DNA of 64,000 nt from Petunia secreta (taxonomy: Eukaryota; Streptophyta; Magnoliopsida; Solanales; Solanaceae), in assembly GCA_029990175.1 (NCBI GenBank), contig JARKIP010000023.1, positions 24,447,501 to 24,511,500 of the forward strand. Reading direction: 5' to 3'. The notes under the pieces are model-generated. The model worked only from the letters and a program-made list of their open reading frames with translations. It searched no databases and was not told the origin of the DNA. Below, in pieces: positions 10,701 to 23,068 of the stretch. The position numbers and the translations under genes were made by a program. Every line of letters begins with the position of its first letter. Within the stretch, counting starts at the first letter, position 1.

Positions 10701-10724
10701 GAAACGACTGACCGAGGTCGTTTC
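10701..10724. other. LTR-terminal stem-loop at a unit boundary (representative copy)
   Basis: GAAACGAC and GTCGTTTC form a perfect 8-base inverted repeat around an 8-base loop (TGACCGAG). It sits right at the LTR 5' terminus and so recurs near most unit junctions. Some units lose one pair (GAAATGAC, or GTCGTTTT). The solo LTR has the equivalent stem with a compensated base pair. Confidence 0.8.
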
Positions 10725-12351
10725 ATTATGCAATGTGATGCAATAATAACCCTTCACCGGTGCGGGACTCTCATCGACAGCCGGGAAGTAGATGCCAACT
10801 CACAGCAAGAGTACAATGATCAGTTCCTCAATGCAATACCAACAACAGGACATAACATATAATACACAATGTAAATTCCAAGCCAAGGCGTAAGTAGTAC
10901 GCCTATCGGCAGCTACACACGTAAAGAACACGTGGTAGAAAATCCACGAGGCCAGGTGCCTCCAAAGAAATGGATATAAACACTTATCTTGTTACAAAGT
11001 TAGCACAATTACTCAACAACCGCTTTGTCCTTTGAATTCATTGCCAAACGATCCAACTCTATTCCATAAGCAGAAAAATATATCAAATTAGCCTAAAGGC
11101 TTCATTCCTCACATCTTAGGGCAATCCAGGTAGCAACCTGATACCCTATTTGCATACGCAATACGCAGGCCAGGCCTATATACAGGGTTTAAGGTCACAT
11201 AACCAAACCCCAAATAATATACATGTATATGTTGCCCATAACTCACTGAATACAAATATATAATCAATTTCATTATCGGGGTCCATTTAACCCTTCAAAC
11301 TATTATTTGAACTTGTTAAAACTATGTCTAATATTCCAAGTTTTACCGTTAAAATATATTCAAACATACGTAATAAACTCAAATAATATACTAAGATCAT
11401 TACCTGAATGTTTCGGGGTAAAAATTCTACTACTCTCCGGCCCTTTTTCGCATTTTCTGGCATTTATTCCACTGTGTTTCCTCTTTTTTTTGTTTCTGAT
11501 GTATGTACGTATCTTTCTGAAATGGAAGACAAGTGATTAACTTAATCCCTTTGTCCACCGACTCCAATTCTATATTTTCTCTTTTACCTTTTTTTTTCCT
11601 TTAAAATTCGCTACTACGATAAAAATTAAAACGGTACCCTAGGATATTCGAAATAATCACAACTTTTGCATACAAGTTATACAAAATATATATAACATAT
11701 TCGCGAAGGCGGATCTCAAATTGGACTCCCGAAACTCAAGATGCAAATTTAAATAGAAAAATTCAAATTATTTAACTTTCGGTATTTTAGCGGAAACTAG
11801 CAGAACAACATCGAAATTCACTTTCGAAAGTTTACAAAAATCACAAATAATCATACGAACCTAACGGCGCTTTCGGATTTCGAATCGGAGCTCATTCGGC
11901 AAAATCGAGCTCTAAAATCTCTTTTTAATATTTATCGCCAATAAAAACTGAAACCTTCTTCCGATGCCTACCAAACGAGGTCTGATTTAGGTCAAATTTT
12001 ACAGACAGGTCCTAATGGATATTACGAATATTTTAAAATTATCGGCACGCCAATCGGAGTCCTAACTTCCGAAACGACTGACCGAGGTCGTTTCATTATG
12101 CAATGTGATGCCATAATAACCCTTCACCGGTGCGGGACTCTCATCGACAGCCGGGAAGTAGATGCCAACTCACAGCCAGAGTACAATGATCAGTTCCTCA
12201 ATGCAATACCAACAACAGGACATAACATATAATACACAATATAAATTCCAAGCTAAGGCGTAAGGAGTGCACCTATCGGCAGCTACACACGTAAAGAACA
12301 CGTGGTAGAAAATCCACGAGGCCAGGTGCCTCCAAAGAAATGGATATAAAC

Positions 12352-12360
12352 ACTTACCTT
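12352..12360 (-). other. Consensus 5' splice donor in each satellite unit (representative)
   Basis: On the minus (LTR-sense) strand this reads AAGGTAAGT, a perfect plant donor consensus, and it recurs in most units. Unit 4 has a mutated version (ACTTATCTT at about 10983). The inverted edge copy has GTTAAGT instead, so strict conservation is not shown. No splicing is demonstrated. Confidence 0.35.
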
Positions 12361-15300
12361 GTTACAAAGTTAGTACAATTACTCAACAACCGCTTTGTCC
12401 TTTGAATTCATTGGCAAACGATCCAACTCTATTCAATAAGCAGAAAAATATATCAAATTAGGCTAAAGGCTTCATTCCTCACATCTTAGGGCAATCCTGG
12501 CAGGAACCTGATACCCTATTCGCATACGCAATACGCAGGCCAGACCTATATACAGGGTTTAAGGTCACATAACCAAACCCCAAATAATATACATGTATAT
12601 GTTGCCCATAACTCACTGAGTACGAATATATAATCAATTTCATTATCGGGGTCCATTTAACCCTTCAAACTATTAATGGAACTTGTTAAAACGATGTCTA
12701 ATATTCTAAGTTTTACCATTAAAATATATTCAAACATACGTAATAAACTAAAATAATATATTAAGATCATTACCTGAATGTTTCGGGGTAAAAATTCTAC
12801 TATTCTCGGCCCCTTTTTGCATTTTCTTGCATTTATTACACTGTGTTTCCTCTTTTTTTTGTTTCTGATGTATGTACGTATCTTTCCGAAATGGAAGACA
12901 AGGGATTAACTTAATCCCTTTGTCCACCGACTCCAATTCTATATTTTGTCTTTTTCCTTTTTTTTTTCCTTTAAAATTCGCTGCTACGATAAAAATTAAA
13001 ACGGTACCCTACGATATTCGAAATAATCCCAACTTTTGCATACAAGTTATACAAAATATATATAACATACTCGCGAAGGCGTATCTCAAATTGGACTCCC
13101 GAAACTCAAGATGCAAATTTAAATAGAAAAAGTCAAATTATTTAACTTTCGGCATTTTAGCGGAAACTTGCCGAACAACATCGAAATTCACTTTCGAAAA
13201 TTTACAAAAATCACAAATAATCATACGAACCTAACGACGCTTTCGTATTTCGAATCGGAGCTCATTCGGCAAAATCGAGCTCTAAAATCTCTTTTTAATA
13301 TTTATCGCCAATAAAAACTGAAACCTTCTTCCAATGCCTACCAAACGAGGTCTGATTTAGCTCAAATTTTACAGACAGGTCCTAATGGATATTACAAATA
13401 TTTTAAAATTATCGGCACGCCAATCGGAGTCCTAACTTCCGAAATGACTGACCGAGGTCGTTTCATTATGCAATGTGATGCAATAATAACCCTTCACCGG
13501 TGCGAGACTCTCATCGACAGCCGGGAAGTAGATGCCAACTCAAAGCCAGAGTACAATGCTCAGTTCCTCAATGCAATACCAACAACAGGACATAACATAT
13601 AATACACAATGTAAATTCCAAGCTAAGGCATAAGGAGTACGCCTATCGGCAGCTACACACGTAAAGAACACGTGGTAGAAAATCCACGAGGCCAGGTGCC
13701 TCCAAAAAAATGGATATAAACACTTACCTTGTTACAAAGTTAGCACAATTACTCAACAACCGATTTGTCCTTTGAATTCATTGCCAAACGATCCAACTCT
13801 ATTCAATAAGCAGAAAAATATATCAAATTAGGCTAAAGGCTTCATTCCTCACATCTTAGGGCAATCCAGGTAGGAACCTGATACCCTATTCGCATACGTA
13901 ATACGCAGGCCAGACCTATATATAGGGTTTAAGGTCACATAACCAAACCCCAAATAATTTACATTTATATGTTGCCCATAACTCACGGAGTACGAATATA
14001 TAATCAATTTCATTATCGGGGTCCATTTAACCCTTAAAACTATTAATTGAACTTGTTAAAACGATGTCTAATATTCTAAGTTTTACCGTTAAAATATATT
14101 CAAACATACGTAATAAACTAAAATAATATCTTAAGATTATTACCTGAATGTTTCGGGGTAAAAATTATACTATTCTCCGGCCCTTTTTGCATTTTCTTGC
14201 ATTTATTACACTGTGTTTCCTCTTTTTTTTGTTTCTGATGTATGTACGTATCTTTCCGAAATGGAAGACAAGGGATTAACTTAATCCCTTTGTCCACCGA
14301 CTCGAATTCTATATTTTGTCTTTTTCCTTTTTTTTTTCCTTTAAAATTCGCTGCTACGATAAAATTAAAACGGTACCCTACGATATTCGAAATAATCCCA
14401 ACTTTTGCATACAAGTTATACAAAATATATATAACATACTCGCGAAGGCGGATCTCAAATTGGACTCCCGAAACTCAAGATGCGAATTTAAATAGAAAAA
14501 GTCAAATTATTTAATTTTCGGCATTTTAGCGGAAACTAGCCGAACAACATCGAAATTCACTTTCGAAAATTTACAAAAATCACAAATAATCATACGAACC
14601 TAACGACGCTTTCGTATTTCGAATCGGAGCTCATTCGGCAAAATCGAGCTCTAAAATCTCTTTTTAATATTTATCGCCAATAAAAACTGAACCTTCTTCC
14701 AATGCCTACCAAACGAGGTCTGATTTAGCTCAAATTTTACAGACAGGTCCTAAAGGATATTACGAATATTTTAAAATTATCGGCACGCCAATCGGAGTCC
14801 TAACTTCCGAAATGACTGACCGAGGTCGTTTCATTATGCAATGTGATGCAATAATAACCCTTCACCGGTGCGAGACTCTCATCGACAGCCGGGAAGTAGA
14901 TGCCAACTCACAGCCAGAGTACAATTCTCAGTTCCTCAATGCAATACCAACAACAGGACATAACATATAATACACAATGTAAATTCCAAGCTAAGGCATA
15001 AGGAGTACGCCTATCGGCAGCTACACACGTAAAGAACACGTGGTAGAAAATCCACGAGGCCAGGTGCCTCCAAAAAAATGGATATAAACACTTACCTTGT
15101 TACAAAGTTAGCACAATTACTCAACAACCGATTTGTCCTTTGAATTCATTGCCAAACGATCCAACTCTATTCAATAAGCAGAAAAATATATCAAATTAGG
15201 CTAAAGGCTTCATTCCTCACATCTTACGGCAATCCAGATAGGAACCTGATACCCTATTCTCATACGCAATACGCAGGCCAGGCCTATATACAGGGTTTAA

Positions 15301-16207
15301 GGTCACATAACCAAACCCCAAATAATATACATGTATATGTTGCCCATAACTCACTGAGTATGAATATATAATCAATTTCATTATCGGGGTCCATTTAACC
15401 CTTCAAACTATTAATTGAACTTGTTAAAACGATGTCCAATATTCTAAGTTTTACCGTTAAAATATATTCAAACATACGTAATAAACTCAAATAATATATT
15501 AAGATCATTACCTGAATGCTTCGGGGTAAAATTTCTACTATTCTCCGGCCCCTTTTTGCATTTTCTAGCATTGATTACACTGTGTTTCCTCTTTTTTTTT
15601 TGTGTTTGATGTATGTACGTATCTTTCTGAAATGGAAGACAAGGGATTAATTTAATCCCTTTGTCCACCGACTCCAATTCTATATTTTCTCTTTTTCCTT
15701 TTTTTTTCCTTTAAAATTCGCTGCTACGATAAAAATTAAAATGGTACCCTACGATATTCGAAATTATCACAACTTTTGCAAACAAGTTATACAAAATATA
15801 TATAACATACTCGCGAAGACGGATCTCAAATTGGACTCCCGAAACTCAAGATGCGAATTTAAATAGAAAAAGTCAAATTATTTAACTTTCTGCATTTTAG
15901 CGGAAACTAGCCGAACAACATCGAAATTCACTTTCAAAAATTTACAAAAATCACAAATAATCATACGAACCTAACGGCGCTTTCGTATTTCGAATCGGAG
16001 CTCATTCGGCAAAATCGAGATCTAAAATCTCTTTTTAATATTTATCGCCAATAAAAACTGAAACCTTCTTCCAATGCCTACCAAACGAGGTCTGATTTAG
16101 CTCAAATTTTACAGACAGGTCCTAATGGATATTAAGAATATTTTAAAATTATCGGCACGCCAATTGGAGTCCTAACTTCCTAAATGACTGACCGAGGTCG
16201 TTTCATT

Positions 16208-19200
16208 ATGCAATGTGATGCAATAATAACCCTTCACCGGTGCGAGACTCTCATCGACAGCCGTGAAGTAGATGCCAACTCACGGCCAGAGTACAATGCT
16301 CAGTTCCTCAATGCAATACCAACAACAGGACATAACATATAATACACAATGTAAATTCCAAGCTAAGGCATAAGGAGTACGCCTATCGGCAGCTACACAC
16401 GTAAAGAACACGTGGTAGAAAATCCACGAGGCCAGGTGCCTCCAAAAAAATGGATATAAACACTTACCTTGTTACAAAGTTAGCACAATTACTCAACAAC
16501 CGATTTGTCCTTTGAATTCATTGCCAAACGATCCAACTCTATTCAATAAGCAGAAAAATATATCAAATTAGGCTAAAGGCTTCATTCCTCACATCTTACG
16601 GCAATCCAGATAGGAACCTGATACCCTATTCTCATACGCAATACGCAGGCCAGGCCTATATACAGGGTTTAAGGTCACATAACCAAACCCCAAATAATAT
16701 ACATGTATATGTTGCCCATAACTCACTGAGTATGAATATATAATCAATTTCATTATCGGGGTCCATTTAACCCTTCAAACTATTAATTGAACTTGTTAAA
16801 ACGATGTCTAATATTCTAAGTTTTACCGTTAAAATATATTCAAAAATACGTAATAAACTCAAATAATATATTAAGATCATTACCTGAATGCTTCGGGGTA
16901 AAAATTCTACTATTCTCCGGCCCCTTTTTGCATTTTCTGGCATTGATTACACTGTGTTTCCTCTTTTTTTTTGTGTTTGATGTATGTACGTATCTTTCTA
17001 AAATGGAAGACAATGGATTAATTTAATCCCTTTGTCCACCGACTCCAATTCTATATTTTCTCTTTTTCCTTTTTTTTTCCTTTAAAATTCGCTGCTACGA
17101 TAAAAATTAAAATGGTACACTTCGATATTCGAAATTATCACAACTTTTGCAAACAAGTTATACAAAATATATATAACATACTCGCGAAGGCGGATCTCAA
17201 ATTGGACTCCCGAAACTCAAGATGCGAATTTAAATAGAAAAAGTCAAATTATTTAACTTTCGGCATTTTAGCGTAAACTAGCCGAACAACATCGAAATTC
17301 ACTTTCGAAAGTTTAAAAAAATCACAAATAATCATACGAACCTAACGGCGCTTTCGGATTTCGAATCGGAGCTCATTCGGCAAAACCGAGCTCTAAAATC
17401 TCTTTTTAATATTTATCGCCAATAAAAACTGAAACCTTCTTACGATGCCTACCAAACGAGGTCTGATTTAGCTCAAATTTTACAGACAGGTCCTAATTGA
17501 TATTACGAATATTTTAAAATTATCGGCATGTCAATCGGAGTCCTAACTTCCGAAACGACTGACCGAAGTCGTTTTATTATGCAATGTGATGCAATAATAA
17601 CCCTTCACCAGTGCGGGACTCTCATCGATAGCCGGGAAGTAGATGCCAACTCACAGCCAGAGTACAATGCTCAGTTCCTCAATGCAATACCAACAACAGG
17701 ACATAACATATTGTACACAATGTAAATTCCAAGCTAAGGCGTAAGGAGTGCGCCTATTGGCAGCTACACACGTAAAGAACACGTGGTAGAAAATCCACGA
17801 GGCCAGGTGCCTCCAAAGAAATGGATATCAACACTTACCTTGTTACAAAGTTAGCACAATTACTCAACAACCGCTTTGTCCTTTGAATTCATTGCCAAAC
17901 GATCCAACTCTATTCAATAAGCAGAAAAATATATCAAATTAGGCTAAAGGCTTCATTCCTCACATCTTAGGGCAATCCAGGTAGGAACCTGATACCCTAT
18001 TCGCATACGCAATACGCAGGCCAGGCCTATATACAGGGTTTAAGGTCACATAACCAAACCCCAAATAATTTACATTTATATGTTGCCCATAACTCACGGA
18101 GTACGAATATATAATCAATTTCATTATCGGGGTCCATTTAACCCTTCAAACTATTAATTGAACTTGTTAAAACGATGTCTAATATTCTAATTTTTACCGT
18201 TAAAATATATTCAGACATACGTAATAAACTAAAATAATATCTTAAGATCATTACCCGAATGTTTCGGGGTAAAAATTATACTATTCTCCGGCCCCTTTTT
18301 GCATTTTCTTGCATTTATTACACTGTGTTTCCTCTTTTTTTTTTTGTTTCTGATGTATGTACGTGTCTTTCCGAAATGGAAGACAAGGGATTAACTTAAT
18401 CCCTTTGTCCACCGACTCAAATTCTATATTTTGTCTTTTTCCTTTTTTTTTCCTTTAAAATTCGCTGCTACGATAAAAATTAAAATGGTACCCTACGATA
18501 TTCGAAATTATCACAACTTTTGCAAACAAGTTATACAAAATATATATAACATACTCGCGAAGGCGGATCTCAAATTGGACTCCCGAAATTCAAGATGCGA
18601 ATTTAAATAAAAAAAGTCAAATTATTTAACTTTCTGCATTTTAGCAGAAACTAGCCGAACAACATCGAAATTCACTTTCGAAAGTTTAAAAAAATCACAA
18701 ATAATCATACGAACCTAACGGCGCTTTCGGATTTGGAATCGGAGCTCATTCGGCAAAACCGAGCTCTAAAATCTCTTTTTAATATTTATCGCCAATAAAA
18801 ACTGAAACCTTCTTACGATGCCTACCAAACGAGGTCTGATTTAGCTCAAATTTTACAGACAGGTCCTAATGGATATTACGAATATTTTAAAATTATCGGC
18901 ACGCCAATCGGAGTCCTAACTTCCGAAACGACTGACCGAAGTCGTTTTATTATGCAATGTGATGCAATAATAACCCTTGACCGGTGCGGGACTCTCATCG
19001 ATAGCCGGGAAGTAGATGCCAACTCACAGCTAGAGTACAATGCTCAGTTCCTCAATGCAATACCAACAACAGGACATAACATATTGTACACAATGTAAAT
19101 TCCAAGCTAAGGCGTAAGGAGTGCGCCTATTGGCAGCTACACACGTAAAGAACACGTGGTAGAAAATCCACGAGGCCAGGTGCCTCCAAAGAAATGGATA

Positions 19201-20323
19201 TCAACACTTACCTTGTTACAAAGTTAGCAAAATTACTCAACAACCGCTTTGTCCTTTGAATTCATTGCCAAACGATCCAACTCTATTTAATAAGCAGAAA
19301 AATATATCAAATTAGGCTAAAGGCTTCATTCCTCACATCTTAGGGCAATCCAGGTAGGAACCTGATACCCTATTCGCATACGCAATACGCAGGCCAGGCC
19401 TATATACAGGGTTTAAGGTCACATAACCAAACCCCAAATAATTTACATTTATATGTTGCCCATAACTCACGGAGTACGAATATATAATCAATTTCATTAT
19501 CGGGGTCCATTTAACCCTTCAAACTATTAATTGAACTTGTTAAAACGATGTCTAATATTCTAAGTTTTACCGTTAAAATATATTCAAACATACGTAATAA
19601 ACTAAAATAATATCTTAAGATCATTACCCGAATGTTTCGGGGTAAAAATTATACTATTCTCCGGCCCCTTTTTGCATTTTCTTGCATTTATTACACTGTG
19701 TTTCCTCTTTTTTTTTGTTTCTGATGTATGTACGTGTCTTTCCGAAATGGAAGACAAGGGATTAACTTAATTCCTTTGTCCACCGACTCAAATTCTATAT
19801 TTTGTCTTTTTCCTTTTTTTTTTCCTTTAAAATTCGCTGCTACGATAAAAATTAAAACGGTACCCTACGATATTCGAAATAATCCCAACTTTTGCATACA
19901 AGTTATACAAAATATATATAACATACTCGCGAAGACGGATCTCAAATTGGACTCCCGAAACTCAAGATGCGAATTTAAATAGAAAAAGTCAAATTATTTA
20001 ACTTTCTGCATTTTAGCGGAAACTAGCCGAACAACATCAAAATTCACTTTCAAAAATTTACAAAAATCACAAATAATCATACGAACCTAACGGCGCTTTC
20101 GTATTTCGAATCGGAGCTCATTCGGCAAAATCGAGCTCTAAAATCTCTTTTTAATATTTATCGCCAATAAAAACTGAAACCTTCTTCCAATGCCTACCAA
20201 ACGAGGTCTGATTTAGCTCAAATTTTACAGACAGGTCCTAATGGATATTACGAATATTTTAAAATTATCGGCACGCCAATTGGAGTCCTAACTTCCGAAA
20301 TGACTGACCGAGGTCGTTTCATT
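16208..20323 (-). repeat. Array units 8-10
   Basis: Unit 8 has TTTCTAAAATGGAAGACAAT and TAGCGTAAAC, unit 9 has CTTCACCAGTGCGGG, and unit 10 has CACAGCTAGAG. Units 8-9 are closely matched by units 20-21. The 9/10 junction, including AAATAAAAAAAGTC and TTTAGCAGAAAC, is matched by the 18/19 junction. Confidence 0.85.
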
Positions 20324-23068
20324 ATGCAATGTGATGCAATAATAACCCTTCACCGGTGCGAGACTCTCATCGATAGCCGGGAAGTAGATGCCAACTCACA
20401 GCCAGAGTACAATGCTCAGTTCCTCAATGCAATACCAACAACAGGACATAACATATTGTACACAATGTAAATTCCAAGCTAAGGCGTAAGGAGTGCGCCT
20501 ATTGGCAGCTACACACGTAAAGAACACGTGGTAGAAAATCCACGAGGCCAGGTGCCTCCAAAAAAATGGATATCAACACTTACCTTGTTACAAAGTTAGC
20601 ACAATTACTCAACAACCGATTTGTCCTTTGAATTCATTGCCAAACGATCCAACTCTATTCAATAAGCAGAAAAATATATCAAATTAGGCTAAAGGCTTCA
20701 TTCCTCACATCTTAGGGCAATCCAGGCAGGAACCTGATACCCTATTCGCATACGCAATACGCAGGCCAGGCCTATATACAGGGTTTAAGGTCACATAACC
20801 AAACCCCAAATAATTTACATTTATATGTTGCCCATAACTCACGGAGTACGAATATATAATCAATTTCATTATCGGGGTCCATTTAACCCTTCAAACTATT
20901 AATTGAACTTGTTAAAACGATGTCTAATATTCTAAGTTTTACCGTTAAAATATATTCAGACATACGTAATAAACTAAAATAATATCTTAAGATCATTACC
21001 CGAATGTTTCGGGGTAAAAATTATACTATTCTCCGGCCCCTTTTTGCATTTTCTTGCATTTATTACACTGTGTTTCCTCTTTTTTTTTTGTTTCTGATGT
21101 ATGTACGTGTCTTTCCGAAATGGAAGACAAGGGATTAACTTAATCCCTTTGTCCACCGACTCAAATTCTATATTTTGTCTTTTTCCTTTTTTTTTCCTTT
21201 AAAATTTGCTGCTACGATAAAAATTAAAACGGTACCCTACGATATTCGAAATAATCCCAACTTTTGCATACAAGTTATACAAAATATATATAACATACTC
21301 GCGAAGACGGATCTCAAATTGGACTCCCGAAACTCAAGATGCGAATTTAAATAGAAAAAGTCAAATTATTTAACTTTCTGCATTTTAGCGGAAACTAGCC
21401 GAACAACATCGAAATTCACTTTCAAAAATTTACAAAAATCACAAATAATCATACGAACCTAACGGCGCTTTCGTATTTCGAATCGGAGCTCATTCGGCAA
21501 AATAGAGCTCTAAAATCTCTTTTTAATATTTATCGCCAATAAAAACTGAAACCTTCTTCCAATGCCTACCAAACGAGGTCTGATTTAGCTCAAATTTAAC
21601 AGACAGGTCCTAATGGATATTACGAATATTTTAAAATTATCGGCACGCCAATTGGAGTCCTAACTTCCGAAATGACTTACCGAGGTCGTTTCATTATGCA
21701 ATGTGATGCAATAATAACCCTTCACCGGTGCGAGACTCTCATCGATAGCCGGGAAGTAGATGCCAACTCACAGCCAGAGTACAATGCTCAGTTCCTCAAT
21801 GCAATACCAACAACAGGACATAACATATTGTACACAATGTAAATTCCAAGCTAAGGCGTAAGGAGTGCGCCTATTGGCAGCTACACACGTAAAGAACACG
21901 TGGTAGAAAATCCACGAGGCCAGGTGCCTCCAAAAAAATGGATATCAACACTTACCTTGTTACAAAGTTAGCACAATTACTCAACAACCGATTTGTCCTT
22001 TGAATTCATTGCCAAACGATCCAACTCTATTCAATAAGCAGAAAAATATATCAAATTAGGCTAAAGGCTTCATTCCTCACATCTTAGGGCAATCCAGGTA
22101 GGAACCTGATACCCTATTCGCATACGCAATACGCAGGCCAGGCCTATATACAGGGTTTAAGGTCACATAACCAAACCCCAAATAATTTACATTTATATGT
22201 TGCCCATAACTCACGGAGTACGAATATATAATCAATTTCATTATCGGGGTCCATTTAACCCTTCAAACTATTAATTGAACTTGTTAAAACGATGTCTAAT
22301 ATTCTAAGTTTTACCGTTAAAATATATTCAGACATACGTAATAAACTAAAATAATATCTTAAGATCATTACCCGAATGTTTCGGGGTAAAAATTATACTA
22401 TTCTCCGGCCCCTTTTTGCATTTTCTTGCATTTATTACACTGTGTTTCCTCTTTTTTTTTTGTTTCTGATGTATGTACGTGTCTTTCCGAAATGGAAGAC
22501 AAGGGATTAACTTAATCCCTTTGTCCACCGACTCAAATTCTATATTTTGTCTTTTTCCTTTTTTTTTTCCTTTAAAATTTGCTGCTACGATAAAAATTAA
22601 AACGGTACCCTACGATATTCGAAATAATCCCAACTTTTGCATACAAGTTATACAAAATATATATAACATACTCGCGAAGACGGATCTCAAATTGGACTCC
22701 CGAAACTCAAGATGCGAATTTAAATAGAAAAAGTCAAATAATTTAACTTTCTGCATTTTAGCGGAAACTAGCCGAACAACATCGAAATTCACTTTCAAAA
22801 ATTTACAAAAATCACAAATAATCATACGAACCTAACGGCGCTTTCGTATTTCGAATCGGAGCTCATTCGGCAAAATCGAGCTCTAAAATCTCTTTTTAAT
22901 ATTTATCGCCAATAAAAACTGAAACCTTCTTCCGATGCCTACCAAACGAGGTCTGATTTAGCTCAAATTTTACAGACAGGTCCTAATGGATATTACGAAT
23001 ATTTTAAAATTATCGGCACGCCAATCGGAGTCCTAACTTCCGAAATGACTGACCGAGGTCGTTTCATT
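20324..23068 (-). repeat. Array units 11-12
   Basis: Two units of 1372 and 1373 bases, nearly identical to each other. They introduce the AAAATTTGCTGCTACG variant shared with units 14-16. Confidence 0.85.

Larger units (their letters stand above)
9355..16207 (-). repeat. Array units 3-7
   Basis: Five full units (1368-1373 bases). Units 3 and 4 carry a distinctive set of variants: CTCTCCGGCCCTTTTTCGC, CCCTAGGATATT and AAAAATTCAAATT. Unit 4 adds CCAAGCCAAGGCG, AATTAGCCTAAAGG and GGTAGCAACC. The same sets recur, in the same order, in units 28 and 29 about 34.2 kb away. Units 5-7 form a different subgroup (GAAATGACTGACC at the ends of units 5 and 6). Confidence 0.85.

Noticed and set aside
12872..13126. 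An 84-codon plus-strand ORF (MYVSFRNGRQGINLIPLS...) that recurs in many units, with companion 60- and 71-codon minus-strand ORFs
   Set aside because: It recurs only because the DNA repeats. It lies in sequence derived from U3, has no domain, includes low-complexity F/L from the T/C tract, and is broken in many units by single changes with no sign of frame conservation.
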